Below, piece after piece: positions 27,342 to 36,689 of a stretch of DNA of 64,000 nt (positions are counted from its first letter, which is position 1; each line of letters begins with the position of its first letter). A program made the position numbers and the translations under genes. Source of the DNA: AP-15 sp963738185 (GTDB taxonomy: Bacteria; Pseudomonadota; Alphaproteobacteria; ATCC43930; CGMCC-115725); contig CAVTVA010000003.1 of NCBI GenBank assembly GCA_963738185.1, positions 2,914,001 to 2,978,000 on the forward strand, given 5' to 3'. The notes beneath the pieces were generated by a model. The model saw only the letters and a list, made by a program, of their open reading frames with translations. It had not been told where the DNA came from and did not search any database.

Positions 27342-28892
27342 TCAAGCCGGTTGCCGGCGCAGCCGCCCCAAGAGATTGCGCCAGTCGGCGATGCCCAGCA
27401 CCAGGGCCAGCACCGCGAAGGCGGCCAGTCCGGCGCCGACGAGCCCGAGCAGCGCCCCGATCCGCATCGCGGCCGGGCCGGCAAAGGCCGAGGCCCATGC
27501 CATGCGCAGCAGCGCCAGCACTGCCCCCATGCCGAGCGCCGCCACCCCGACCCGCGGCAAATTGCGCCGGGTCCGGCGGTCGAGCCGGAAATGCCCGCGC
27601 CGCAGCAGCAGCATCAATAAGGTCAGCGCATTCAGCCAGCCGGCGCAGGTCGTCGCCAATGCGATCCCGACATGCGCCAAAAACTGCATCAGCACGAGGG
27701 TTAGGATCAAATTGACCGCCATCGCCGCGACTGCGACCTTGACCGGGGTCGCGGTGTCGTGACGGGCAAAAAACGCCGGCGCGAGCACTTTGACCAGAAC
27801 AAAGGCCGGGAGCCCCGCGGCGTATGCGGCGAGTGCCGCCGCGGTCGCGGCGGTGTCGGCCGGAGTGAACGCGCCGCGCTGAAACAGCACCGCGAAGATC
27901 GGGCCGGCCAGCACCGCCAGCGCCACCGCCGCCGGCAAGGTCAGCAGGACGGCGAGCTCAAGCCCGCGATTTTGCGTCGCAGCCGCGCCCGGAAGATCGC
28001 CGAGCCGCAGTTGGCGCGACAAGGGCGGCAGGATCGCTGTGCCGACGGCAATGCCGACCACCCCGAGCGGCAGCTGGTTCAGCCGGTCGGCGTAATAAAG
28101 GTATGAGACCGAGCCGCTTGGCAGGAACGAAGCGAGCGCCGTCGAGATCAACAGATTGACCTGCGTCACCCCGGCGCCGATCGCCCCGGGGCCCATAATG
28201 GCGAGGGTGCGGCGCACCCCGGGGGTCAGCCGCGGGCGCGGCAGACGCAAGGCCAGCCCGGCGCGAGCGCAAGACACCATCAGCCACAGGAACTGGGCGA
28301 GGCCGGCGCCGGTAATCGCCCAGGCGAGCGCGCGGCCGTCATGCCAGGCGAACCTTTCCATCAGCAACAGTGCAGCGATCAGCGACACATTGAGCAGGAT
28401 CGGCGTCGCCGCGGCGGCGGCAAAGCGGTCGAGCGAGTTCAGCACGCCGCCCTGCAGGGCCACCAGCGCGATGAACAAGAGGTAAGGGAAGGTGATGCGA
28501 GCGAGCGCCACGGCGAGCGCGAACTTGGCCGGGTCGTCGGCAAAACCCGGTGCGATGACCCGCATCACCGCAGGCATGAAAATTTCGCCGACCAGGACAA
28601 AGATCAACAGTGCCACGAGCAGCACCGAGAGCGCATCCTCGGCAAACATGCGGGCCGCCTCCTTGCCGTGCTCGGCGACGGTGCCGGCGAACAGCGGGAC
28701 AAAGGCAGCGCTAAAGGCGCCCTCGGCGAACAGGCTGCGGAACAGATTGGGCAGGCGCTGCGCCACAAAAAACGCGTCCGCCACCGGCCCGGCGCCGAGC
28801 AAGGCCGCGATCAGGATATCGCGGGCAAAGCCCATGACGCGGCTGAGGAGCGTGTAGGAGCCGACCGTCGCAACCGAACGCAGCAGGGTCAT
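27342..28892 (-). CDS. murJ: Lipid II flippase MurJ
   Basis: A 516-residue inner-membrane protein with about 14 transmembrane helices, of the MurJ/MviN family that moves lipid II across the membrane during peptidoglycan synthesis. The N-terminus MTLLRSVATVGSYTLLSRV, GFARDILIAALLGAGPVAD and AFFVAQRLPNLFRSLFAEG is highly typical, as are ALLGAG and NQLPLGVVGIAVGTAILP in the central part. It leads a murJ-trpS transcription unit. Confidence 0.96.
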   Translation of the reverse strand: MTLLRSVATVGSYTLLSRVMGFARDILIAALLGAGPVADAFFVAQRLPNLFRSLFAEGAFSAAFVPLFAGTVAEHGKEAARMFAEDALSVLLVALLIFVLVGEIFMPAVMRVIAPGFADDPAKFALAVALARITFPYLLFIALVALQGGVLNSLDRFAAAAATPILLNVSLIAALLLMERFAWHDGRALAWAITGAGLAQFLWLMVSCARAGLALRLPRPRLTPGVRRTLAIMGPGAIGAGVTQVNLLISTALASFLPSGSVSYLYYADRLNQLPLGVVGIAVGTAILPPLSRQLRLGDLPGAAATQNRGLELAVLLTLPAAVALAVLAGPIFAVLFQRGAFTPADTAATAAALAAYAAGLPAFVLVKVLAPAFFARHDTATPVKVAVAAMAVNLILTLVLMQFLAHVGIALATTCAGWLNALTLLMLLLRRGHFRLDRRTRRNLPRVGVAALGMGAVLALLRMAWASAFAGPAAMRIGALLGLVGAGLAAFAVLALVLGIADWRNLLGRLRRQPA

Positions 28893-29227
28893 GTTGCGGG
28901 TTTAGTCGAAAACGACGCCCGAGCAAACCTCACCGGCAGCGGCACCCGATCGAATGATCCGTCGCGGCAGTCCCCGGCACGGCGGCAGCCGGGCGCTGGC
29001 CCGCCGCCGGCTGGCCGATAGGCCAGACCGACCCCAGGCAAATCTGAGTCAGGTTGCCGGAGAATCATCAGCCGCGCCGCGCCAAGCCTGTGCCTGGCTC
29101 ACTGGCCCACCGGACCGCCAAGAACTGCCAAGTGTCGCGCGCACGCACCATGTCGGTATCATGTCGTCCGCGTTAACCCTCTTTTCGCGTTAGTCCGACC
29201 GCGATTTTGTGCTAAAGTCCATTTGCG
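28893..29227. other. Intergenic region upstream of murJ and the SxtJ cassette
   Basis: About 335 bases between divergent genes. It must hold the promoters of murJ and of the SxtJ cassette, but I see no convincing hexamers, repeat or structured RNA. Confidence 0.4.
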
Positions 29228-29683
29228 ATGAGACGCGCAAAATCTTCGACAACGCTGGACGGAAATTGGGGCGAATTGCTTGATAGCGAAGACCCGAGAG
29301 CAGGGTCTTCGGATCGGGCATTCGGACTCCTTTTCGGCGCGCTCTGCGGAGCAGCCGCCCTCCATTCCGCTTGGCGCGGCCGGAGCAGCGGGTTCGGCTG
29401 GGGAGCCGTCTGTGTGCTGTTTCTCGCGGCGGCGCTGTTTGCACCCGCCTTGCTCGGCCCGCTCAATCGCGGTTGGCGGCGCCTGGGATTGTTGCTGTCC
29501 AAGGTGACAACACCGATCGTCATGGGCCTGCTGTTCTTTGCCGTGCTGACTCCGGTCGGCGCCATCATGCGCGCGACCGGCAAGGATCCGTTGCGGCTGC
29601 GTTTCGATCGCGGCCTGCCGAGCTATTGGCTCGCCCGAGCCTCGCCGGCCGATCGGCAGACCTCGATGACCAGACAGTTCTGA
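29228..29683 (+). CDS. SxtJ family membrane protein
   Basis: A 151-residue small membrane protein resembling SxtJ of saxitoxin gene clusters, a family of unknown function. A short polar start is followed by hydrophobic stretches at about residues 31-47, 54-77 and 92-113 (VTTPIVMGLLFFAVLTPVG), then a basic tail RATGKDPLRLRFDRGLPSYW. It is the first gene of a four-gene cassette with a DUF5989 protein eight bases downstream, a carbamoyltransferase and an SGNH hydrolase. This association recurs in many bacteria as far as I know, which suggests that the membrane protein assists an O-carbamoylation reaction. Confidence 0.8.
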   Translation: MRRAKSSTTLDGNWGELLDSEDPRAGSSDRAFGLLFGALCGAAALHSAWRGRSSGFGWGAVCVLFLAAALFAPALLGPLNRGWRRLGLLLSKVTTPIVMGLLFFAVLTPVGAIMRATGKDPLRLRFDRGLPSYWLARASPADRQTSMTRQF

Positions 29684-29690
29684 GGGGCTT

Positions 29691-29843
29691 ATGCTGGAAT
29701 TCCCAAAGGAGCTCTGCCTCTTTCTCATCAGCCGCAAAAAGTTCTGGCTGATGCCGGTTCTCTTGATGGTCTGCGTGATCGGCGGGCTTGTGGTGCTGGT
29801 CGAGGGCTCGGTGATCGCTCCATTCATCTATACTCTGTTCTGA
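29691..29843 (+). CDS. DUF5989 family small membrane protein
   Basis: A 50-residue protein starting MLEFPKELCLFLISRKKFW with one transmembrane helix (about residues 19-42) and ending IAPFIYTLF. The RKKFWLMP motif and the size match the DUF5989 family, which travels with SxtJ and NodU/SxtI-type carbamoyltransferases. The start follows TGAGGGGCTT, seven bases after the SxtJ gene's stop. Function unknown; presumably a membrane partner of the cassette. Confidence 0.8.
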   Translation: MLEFPKELCLFLISRKKFWLMPVLLMVCVIGGLVVLVEGSVIAPFIYTLF

Positions 29844-29969
29844 GGCGGCTGGCGCCGGCGCGGCGACCGCGCGGCCCCGGCGACATTTCGCGGCGTCCAG
29901 ATACTCAGCGGTTGTTCAGCGGTTGATCGTGATCCGGGCAGGCAGGCCTCGGACTTTGGAGGAAGATCA

Positions 29970-31805
29970 ATGCGCATCCTCGGCATCTCGGCGTTTTATC
30001 ACGACGCCGCGGCGGCATTGGTGGAGGACGGCCGGGTCGTCGCGGCGGCACAGGAGGAGCGCTTTACCCGCCAGAAATACGACAGCCGCTATCCCAAGAA
30101 CGCCATTGCCTATTGCCTGGCCGAAGCCGGCATCGGTCTTCACGAGGTCGACCATGTCGCCTTTTACGACAAGCCGCTGTTAAAGTTCGAGCGCCTGCTC
30201 GAAACCTATCTGGCCTTCGCCCCGCACGGCTTTCGCTCGTTTCGCATGGCGATGCCGCTGTGGCTCAAGGACAAGCTCTTTCAAAAACGAAAACTCAGCG
30301 ACCGGCTGAAGGAGATGGCGCCCGGCTTCGACTGGAACAGCCGGCTGTTGTTTTCCGAGCATCATCTGAGCCATGCCGCCTCGGCTTTTTTCCCATCCCC
30401 CTACGAGGATGCGGTCATTTTGACCATGGACGGCGTCGGCGAATGGGCGACGACATCGGCCGGGGTCGGCCGCGGCAATCAGATCACGATGCTGAAGGAG
30501 ATTCATTTTCCGCACTCGCTCGGCCTGCTCTATTCCGCCTTCACGTATTTCACCGGCTTCCGGGTCAATTCCGGCGAGTACAAGGTTATGGGCCTTGCCC
30601 CCTATGGCGAGCCGCGCTTTGCCCAAACCATTCTCGACCATTTGATCGATCTGAAGGAGGACGGCACCTTCCGGCTCAACCAGGAATACTTCGACTACTG
30701 CACCGGTTTGCGGATGACCAACGAAGGCTTTGCCGAATTGTTCGGGGTCCCGGCGCGAAAGCCGGAGGAATGGCTCGAGCCGGTGCACATGGATCTCGCG
30801 GCCTCGATCCAGAAGGTCACCGAGGAAGCAATCCTGCGCCTCACCCGCTCTCTCGCGGTCGAAACCGGCGCGCGCAATCTGTGTCTCGCCGGCGGGGTGG
30901 CGCTCAATTGCGTCGCCAACGGCAAGGTGCTCCGCGACGGCCGTTTCGACAATATCTGGGTGCAACCGGCCGCCGGGGATGCCGGTGGATCGTTGGGGGC
31001 GGCCCTCGCCGCCTATCATCTCGAACTCGACCAGCCGCGCCTCTTGTCCAACGAAATCGACGGCATGTCGGGAAGCTATCTCGGCCCCAGTTTCGCCGCC
31101 GACGAGATCCGGCAACGACTGACCGCCGTCGGCGCAGCATTCGCCGAGTTCGGCGACGACGAGGTCATTGGCCGCTCCGCTTCGGCGCTCGCCGACGAAA
31201 AAGCAGTCGGCTGGTTCCAAGGCCGCATGGAATTCGGTCCGCGGGCATTGGGCTCGCGCTCGATCCTGGCCGATGCGCGCAGCCCCTCGATGCAGCGCAC
31301 CCTCAACCTCAAGGTCAAATACCGCGAAAGCTTCCGGCCCTTCGCCCCCTCAGTGCTGCGCGAGGATGTCGATCAGTGGTTCGAGCTCGACGCTGACAGC
31401 CCCTACATGCTGATGGTCGCCGATGTTGTCGAATCGCGCCGCCGGGCGATGAGCGAGGCCGAGCGAAGCCTCTTCGGGATCGACAAGCTGAACGTGCCGC
31501 GCTCGGATATTCCGGCGGTCACCCATGTCGACTATTCCGCCCGCATCCAGACCGTCCACCGTGAGACCAATCCGCGCTATCACGCGCTGCTGACCCGGTT
31601 CAAGGCGCTGACCGGCTGCCCGGTTCTGGTCAACACCAGCTTCAATGTGCGCGGCGAGCCTATCGTGTGCACGCCGGAGGACGCCTTCCGCTGCTTTATG
31701 GGCAGCGAGATCGACGTGCTCGTCGTCGGCAACTGCTTTCTGCGCAAGGAGGACCAGGACCCTGCGCTGCGCCTCGACTACCGCGACCGCTTCGACCCCG
31801 ATTGA
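29970..31805 (+). CDS. NodU/CmcH-type carbamoyltransferase
   Basis: A 611-residue O-carbamoyltransferase that uses carbamoyl phosphate and ATP to carbamoylate a hydroxyl group, as in NodU, CmcH, TobZ and SxtI. The N-terminal Kae1-like domain starts MRILGISAFYHDAAAALVED and has the metal-binding SEHHLSHAASAF motif (His131, His135), MDGVGEWATTS, SGEYKVMGLAPYG and LAGGVALNCVANGK (about 306-319). The C-terminal domain has GRMEFGPRALGSRSILAD and VNTSFNVRGEPIVCTP. AGGA sits ten bases before ATG 29970. The acceptor is unknown; the context suggests a surface glycan or lipid rather than a toxin or antibiotic. Confidence 0.93.
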   Translation: MRILGISAFYHDAAAALVEDGRVVAAAQEERFTRQKYDSRYPKNAIAYCLAEAGIGLHEVDHVAFYDKPLLKFERLLETYLAFAPHGFRSFRMAMPLWLKDKLFQKRKLSDRLKEMAPGFDWNSRLLFSEHHLSHAASAFFPSPYEDAVILTMDGVGEWATTSAGVGRGNQITMLKEIHFPHSLGLLYSAFTYFTGFRVNSGEYKVMGLAPYGEPRFAQTILDHLIDLKEDGTFRLNQEYFDYCTGLRMTNEGFAELFGVPARKPEEWLEPVHMDLAASIQKVTEEAILRLTRSLAVETGARNLCLAGGVALNCVANGKVLRDGRFDNIWVQPAAGDAGGSLGAALAAYHLELDQPRLLSNEIDGMSGSYLGPSFAADEIRQRLTAVGAAFAEFGDDEVIGRSASALADEKAVGWFQGRMEFGPRALGSRSILADARSPSMQRTLNLKVKYRESFRPFAPSVLREDVDQWFELDADSPYMLMVADVVESRRRAMSEAERSLFGIDKLNVPRSDIPAVTHVDYSARIQTVHRETNPRYHALLTRFKALTGCPVLVNTSFNVRGEPIVCTPEDAFRCFMGSEIDVLVVGNCFLRKEDQDPALRLDYRDRFDPD

Positions 31806-31822
31806 TCGGAGGAGCTCTGCCG

Positions 31823-32977
31823 ATGCGCAGCCCCGGCCCGCCGAACCGCTTCGAGCGACTGTCAGCCTGGCAGCGCGGGGCGGTGCTCGCCGGCACCACG
31901 CTGATCATCTGCTGCCTGCTGCTGCTCGCCGCGGAAGCCGCAGTCCGGATTCGCAGCGCGATGCGATACGGCGGAACGTTTTGGGGGATTGAGGAGACCT
32001 ACCAGACCGATCCGGCCACCCGGCTGCGCATCCCCGTTCCAAACAGCCGCTTTGGCGCGATCCGGATCAACTCATTCGGCTTCCGCAGCCCGCAGATCGC
32101 CAGGGAGAAACCGGCCGGCCGATTGCGCGTCGCGTTTCTTGGCGCTTCTACGACGTATTGCGCCGAGGTCAGCAGCAACGCGATGACCTGGCCGGCGCTG
32201 GTGGTAAAAGCGCTTCACCAGCATTGGCCGGCAGTCGATCTCGACTATATCAACGCCGGCGTGCCCGGATACACGGCACAGGCGTCGTTGCGCCGATTAA
32301 AGTTGCAGGTGGCGCAGTTCAAGCCCGATCTGATCGTCATTTATCACGCTACAAACGATCTGAGCGCGAACAGCTACCAACTGGCGCACGAGCAGGGGGT
32401 AGCGCCCCGGCGTCAGGAGGCGGATATGGGCTGGTTGAGCCGGCACTCGCTTCTCGTTTATCTGATCGACAAGAACCTTGAAGTCATGCGTCTGCAGCGC
32501 CAGGCAACAAACCCCACCGCCAAAATAACACTGGACCAGGCCCGCCTCGATTCCGACTTTCGTCGAGATTACACCGATCTGGTCGTCGGCAGCCTAAAAG
32601 TCGCCAAGCTGGTTGCGACAGTGACGTTTTCTCCGCGCATTCGTTTGTCGGAAACACCCAAAGAACGTCGAGAAGCGGCAGTTACCGACCTTTATTACAT
32701 GCCGTATATGACCCCGTCCGACCTGCTCGCCGGCTATACCGGATACAACCAGGTGATCCGCGAGGTGGCCAAATCATACGGGGCCGTGCTGGTCGGTAAC
32801 GAAGATGCGATCCCGGCGGACCGCGAGCATTATGTCGATTCGGTGCATTTTACCGATGCCGGCAGCATTGCGATGGCGAACCGGGTGGCAGCGGCGCTGA
32901 TCGCGTCGCCGCGCGTGCAGTTTCTGGTGGCGAAGACCGCCGGGGCGGTTGCGCGCGCTACCCAGCCACCTGGCTGA
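31823..32977 (+). CDS. Membrane-anchored SGNH/GDSL hydrolase
   Basis: A 384-residue protein with an N-terminal membrane anchor (residues about 20-43, AVLAGTTLIICCLLLLAAEA) and an SGNH hydrolase domain facing the periplasm. The nucleophile is Ser109 in RVAFLGASTTYC, block III is YHATNDLS, and the Asp339-x-x-His342 pair lies in YVDSVHFTDAG. GGAGGAG precedes ATG 31823, 17 bases after the carbamoyltransferase stop. It probably acts as an esterase or acyltransferase on the same molecule that is carbamoylated. Confidence 0.88.
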   Translation: MRSPGPPNRFERLSAWQRGAVLAGTTLIICCLLLLAAEAAVRIRSAMRYGGTFWGIEETYQTDPATRLRIPVPNSRFGAIRINSFGFRSPQIAREKPAGRLRVAFLGASTTYCAEVSSNAMTWPALVVKALHQHWPAVDLDYINAGVPGYTAQASLRRLKLQVAQFKPDLIVIYHATNDLSANSYQLAHEQGVAPRRQEADMGWLSRHSLLVYLIDKNLEVMRLQRQATNPTAKITLDQARLDSDFRRDYTDLVVGSLKVAKLVATVTFSPRIRLSETPKERREAAVTDLYYMPYMTPSDLLAGYTGYNQVIREVAKSYGAVLVGNEDAIPADREHYVDSVHFTDAGSIAMANRVAAALIASPRVQFLVAKTAGAVARATQPPG

Positions 32978-33121
32978 GCGCCTGGCCGTGCGCTTCGCCC
33001 GGCCGGATCGCGACTACCCGCTTCCGCCGGGTCGTTTCGTCGCGATAGCGATCGTGATCACCCCGGCGCTGCCCGCTCGATCGGGCACTAGCGTTGCGCG
33101 CGCCCACTCGATCGTTCTCTA

Positions 33122-33826
33122 TCACCGAATGAGCGTGTGCGCGGTTTGGCTGAACAGGATCCGCCGTTCGGCCTCGGTCGGCGGGGCGGAGCGACGCAGC
33201 TCCTTGCCGAGATCCACCCCCCGCTGCACGGCGGGGCGCTGTTTGATCGTCTCGCGCCAGCGCGCGACATTCGGAAACGCGTCGAGCGGCTGGCCAAGCG
33301 GCTTCGCGATCAGCACCCACGGCCATGACGCCATGTCGGCGATCGAATATTCGCCGAGGATGAATTCGCGCCCATCGAGGCGGCGCTCGAGCACGCCAAG
33401 ACAGCGGTTGTACTCGTCGGCGTAGCGCTTGTGGGAATAAGGGTGCTCGCCTTGCGCATAATTGACAAAGTGGCTGAGCTGGCCAGCCATCGGGCCGAGA
33501 TTGCCGACCTGCCAGAACAGCCATTCCAGGGTTTCCTTGCGGCCCCGCTTGCTGTGCGGCATAAACCGTCCGGTCTTTTCGGCGAGGTGGATCAGGATCG
33601 CGCCGGATTCGAACACCGGCACGGGGCCGTCCCCCGAATCCGCTGGCGCATCGTAGTCAATGATCGCCGGCATCCGGTTGTTCGGGCTGATCGCCAGGAA
33701 TTCGGGCTTGAACTGGTCGCCGCCGCCGATATTGACCGGAATCATGCGATAGTCGAGACCGCATTCCTCAAGCATGATCGCGATTTTCCAGCCGTTCGGC
33801 GTCGGCCAATAATAAAAATCGATCAT
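33122..33826 (-). CDS. Glutathione S-transferase family protein (YghU/YfcG-like)
   Basis: A 234-residue cytosolic protein. The thioredoxin-like N-terminal domain reads MIDFYYWPTPNGWKIAIML, with NNRMPAIIDYDAP and VFESGAILIHLAEKTGRF (the glutathione-binding ESGAI motif near residue 73). The helical C-terminal domain includes LEWLFWQVGNLGPMAGQ and YSIADMASWPWV. The TPNG start and the WQVGNLGPM block are typical of the Nu-class (YfcG, YghU), which act as disulfide reductases with glutathione. ATG 33826 gives the canonical start. It may share a transcript with the CobW-family gene upstream. Confidence 0.92.
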   Translation of the reverse strand: MIDFYYWPTPNGWKIAIMLEECGLDYRMIPVNIGGGDQFKPEFLAISPNNRMPAIIDYDAPADSGDGPVPVFESGAILIHLAEKTGRFMPHSKRGRKETLEWLFWQVGNLGPMAGQLSHFVNYAQGEHPYSHKRYADEYNRCLGVLERRLDGREFILGEYSIADMASWPWVLIAKPLGQPLDAFPNVARWRETIKQRPAVQRGVDLGKELRRSAPPTEAERRILFSQTAHTLIR

Positions 33827-33905
33827 TGCGAGCCACCCTGACAGCGGGAGCGGGGACAGGCTGAACCAACCCCGGCTCAGATCGCAGGTCAAGCGATAGA
33901 TTGGG

Positions 33906-34955
33906 CTAGCGGCGCGGCGCTGCCGCGGCGACCTCGTCGATCGCGGCGAAGAGTTGCGCCACTGGCTCGCGCGGGAGGCCGCGGGTAACAAAGACCAGGC
34001 GCGAGCGGCGATCGGCGTCGGGCCAGTCCTCGAGCTCGACCGGCGGGTGGGCGACGTGCTGCACCGCGTGGACGACCACCGGCCCGCGACATTCGGCAAT
34101 CGCGAGGATGCCCTTGACGCGCAGCAGATCGGCGCCGCGCAGCGCGGTCAACACTGCCATCGCCTGCTCAAAGGAGGCCCAGGGAAGCGGTGCATCGAAC
34201 AACAGCGCAAAGCTCTCGATGCCGTCCAGATCGTGCGTGTGCGCGACCCCGCCGAGGTCGAAGGCGCGCCGCGGCGCCGCCGGCTCGTCGAGCACAAACG
34301 CCGGTGCGACGGCGCCATTCGCCGCGATTTCGATCGGCGCGGCGGTTAGGGCCGCAATCTGCTTGGCCAGACGCCCGGTCGCATCGGCGGTGGCGAGATC
34401 GCCCTTGGTCACGACAATGCGATCGGCGAGCGCCACCTGCTTGCACGCTTCGGCCCTGTGCTTGAGATTGCTTTCGCCGGCAACCGCATCGACCACCGTG
34501 ACCAACGCTTGCAGATAGAATTCGCGGCCGAGCGCGCGGTCGGTGGCAAAGGTCTGCAACACCGGCGCGGGATCGGCGAGCCCCGAAGTCTCGATAATCA
34601 CCCGCTCAAAGCTCGGCACAGCACCGCGGGCGCGGTCGGCGAACAGGGCGCGCAGGGTCTCTTGCAGATCGGTGCGCACATTGCAGCACAGGCAGCCATT
34701 GCCGAGCAGCACGGTGACGTCGCTGCTCGCCCGCAGCAATGCCTGATCGATGCCGATTTCGCCGAATTCGTTGACCACGATCGCGGTGTTGGCGCCCTCG
34801 GGCCGGGCCAACAGCGCGCGGATCAACGTGGTCTTGCCCGAGCCCAAAAACCCGGTCACCGCTATGACCGGCAGCCGCGGCCCGCGCGCCCGGCGCTGGC
34901 GCCGCCCAAACGGCAGCGCGTCCTTTCCGGCAAACAGCGATTGCGGCCCCGTCAT
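33906..34955 (-). CDS. CobW/COG0523 family metal-chaperone GTPase
   Basis: A 349-residue GTPase of the G3E family that inserts or delivers metals such as zinc or cobalt. It carries the P-loop GFLGSGKTTLIRALL (about residues 33-47), the metal-binding GNGCLCCNVRTDL motif (CxCC), IIETSGLADPAPV and VVTKGDL. The C-terminal CobW_C domain ends with LVFVTRGLPREPVAQLF. The frame runs upstream to 35087, but that extension is encoded by a palindromic repeat; ATG 34955 was therefore taken. No zur box was recognised. Confidence 0.92.
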   Translation of the reverse strand: MTGPQSLFAGKDALPFGRRQRRARGPRLPVIAVTGFLGSGKTTLIRALLARPEGANTAIVVNEFGEIGIDQALLRASSDVTVLLGNGCLCCNVRTDLQETLRALFADRARGAVPSFERVIIETSGLADPAPVLQTFATDRALGREFYLQALVTVVDAVAGESNLKHRAEACKQVALADRIVVTKGDLATADATGRLAKQIAALTAAPIEIAANGAVAPAFVLDEPAAPRRAFDLGGVAHTHDLDGIESFALLFDAPLPWASFEQAMAVLTALRGADLLRVKGILAIAECRGPVVVHAVQHVAHPPVELEDWPDADRRSRLVFVTRGLPREPVAQLFAAIDEVAAAAPRR

Positions 34956-34970
34956 TCGGCTATCGTCGCC

Positions 34971-35067
34971 CCGCGAAAGCGGGGGTCCAGAGCTTGCCCC
35001 TGGCTTGAACAGGGGGCGGCCGCCGACGGGGCAGCATTCCGGATTCCCGCTTTCGCCGGGAATGATG
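34971..35067. repeat. Interspersed palindromic repeat, type B, second copy
   Basis: The block CGAAAGCGGGGGTCCAGAGC to the CCCGCTTTCGCCGGGAATGA end repeats the element at 11135-11226 in the opposite orientation, with a longer variable right part. It overlaps the spurious N-terminal extension of the CobW-family frame. Confidence 0.7.
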
Positions 35068-35106
35068 ATTAGTCCTTCGACACTCACAGATCATTTCTGT
35101 CGAATG

Positions 35107-36324
35107 TCAGAAATCCATTTCGAGCGTGTAGAGGCCGCCGACATGGCGGTCCACTGTGTAGACGATCTGGCGCTCGTCGACGAACACGTCGTTGATCTGA
35201 ATGGCCCCGCTCGGCGCCCTGGCCGGTGGCTCCGGCACAAAATACCCGACTTCCGCCGGCTGGTAAGGGTTTGACGTATCATAGGCGCGCAGCCCGCCAT
35301 TGAAATAGGTGGCGAGCACAATGCGATCGGACTTCCACGCATTCGGCTTTGGCAGGTTCTCGTAAAGATTGTGCGCGCCATAGCGGGCGCCCGGCCGCAT
35401 ATAGTGTTCGAGGGGCGGCAATGGGCAGGTCGCGATCGGCACCGGGTTGGTTTCGTCGCGGCCATCGACGATCCAGACGAGCTTGGGCCAATCCGCACCC
35501 TCGGTCCGGGTGCATTCGTCGCTGACGATATAGAGGCCGCGATCGAAAAACGGCACCACGGTATGGGTGAAGCCGAAATAGGGCGGGTGGTAGTCCCAGC
35601 GCGCCACCATCTTGGGATGCGTCTTGTCGGCGATGTCGAGGGTGATCAGCCCGCCGTCGATATAGCCGAGATAGGCGCGGTCCGGGCGCTCGGGGTAGAC
35701 GTTGGTGTTGTGCGGGCGAAAGCCGGTGTCGGCATTTTCCGGATGGCGCGTCGGCGGCGGCGCGCTGTCGCCCTCGCGGGTGCCCGGCAGCCACCAGCGG
35801 CCAACCTCGACCGGCCTCGACGGGTTCTTGACGTCGATAATCCGGTAGAACTGGTCGTCCTTCGGATGGGTCGGGCGAAAATCGGGAGCCCCCGAGCTCA
35901 TATGGATGTACTCGCCGTCGGCAAACCACAGCTGATGGACGCCGCGCGAAGTTTCCCCCGAACAATCGAAAAACGTGATCGAGCGCGGGTTCTCCGGTTC
36001 CGAGATATCGAACAGCTCAAACCCGGCCGGCTGGAGGCCCGGCATCGTCGTCTGGTAGGCCACCGCCATAATGTCGCCGACGGTTTCAAGCGAATTCGAG
36101 CGCATATGCGATTGCGGCAAGTCGCGGCGGGCGACGATCTTTGGCGCACGTGGGTCGCTGACATCGACCGCGGTGAAATTCTTTGGCGCGCTTTCGTGCG
36201 CGAGCCACAGGATGCGCCGGCCGTCCTTGGCGATTTGGATCGACATGCCCTCGCCGATCCCGCCAAAGCCGTCGAGCTCGTGGTGCGCCAGCTGCCGAAA
36301 ATTCCAAATCGCCGTCTCGGCCAT
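35107..36324 (-). CDS. LVIVD-repeat beta-propeller-like protein
   Basis: A 405-residue protein with no signal peptide. Repeated blades of the type FTAVDVSDPRAPKIVARRD, FELFDISEPENPRSITF, YRIIDVKNPSRPVEVGRWW, LITLDIADKTHPKMVARWD and LRAYDTSNPYQPAEVGYF match the LVIVD repeat, which forms a beta propeller. The enzymatic role, if any, is unknown; acidic and His residues (RPHNTNVY, GFTHTVVPF) might bind a metal as in related lactonase-like propellers. ATG 36324 has AGGAG seven bases upstream. It stands 36 bases clear of the type B repeat. Confidence 0.8.
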   Translation of the reverse strand: MAETAIWNFRQLAHHELDGFGGIGEGMSIQIAKDGRRILWLAHESAPKNFTAVDVSDPRAPKIVARRDLPQSHMRSNSLETVGDIMAVAYQTTMPGLQPAGFELFDISEPENPRSITFFDCSGETSRGVHQLWFADGEYIHMSSGAPDFRPTHPKDDQFYRIIDVKNPSRPVEVGRWWLPGTREGDSAPPPTRHPENADTGFRPHNTNVYPERPDRAYLGYIDGGLITLDIADKTHPKMVARWDYHPPYFGFTHTVVPFFDRGLYIVSDECTRTEGADWPKLVWIVDGRDETNPVPIATCPLPPLEHYMRPGARYGAHNLYENLPKPNAWKSDRIVLATYFNGGLRAYDTSNPYQPAEVGYFVPEPPARAPSGAIQINDVFVDERQIVYTVDRHVGGLYTLEMDF

Positions 36325-36689
36325 CAATCGACTCCTCGAATTTGCCAGAGGTTTCTAATGCACCCGCACTGCGCGCGATGGCGCACCGTTGCGCTGCGAG
36401 GGCACAGCCGTCAAGGGGGTGCAACGCCCGATGCGCCGACACCAGCGTGAGTGACTCGCCGGGCGTGTTGGGCGATTCGACCGCGGGTCTATGGCGCCAG
36501 GTGAGCCCTCGGGCCACACCAATCCCCACGCTGCGATTTGTCAGGGCCCTTTAACCATAAGATAAGGATTGGGGACGATATCATAACAGGCCGCCGAGGG
36601 AGGGTCGCTATTTCGGGCGGGTTTGACGAGTTGTAGGCTGAAATGGTTAATGCGTTGTAGCGGGCGGATCGGCAATCGGACGCGGTCAA
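36325..36689. other. Intergenic region before the peptide-type binding protein gene
   Basis: About 365 bases between divergent genes. No repeat, RNA or clear promoter was recognised. The stretch 36545-36600 is AT-richer (AACCATAAGATAAGG, GATATCATAACA) and is the likeliest promoter zone. Confidence 0.35.
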
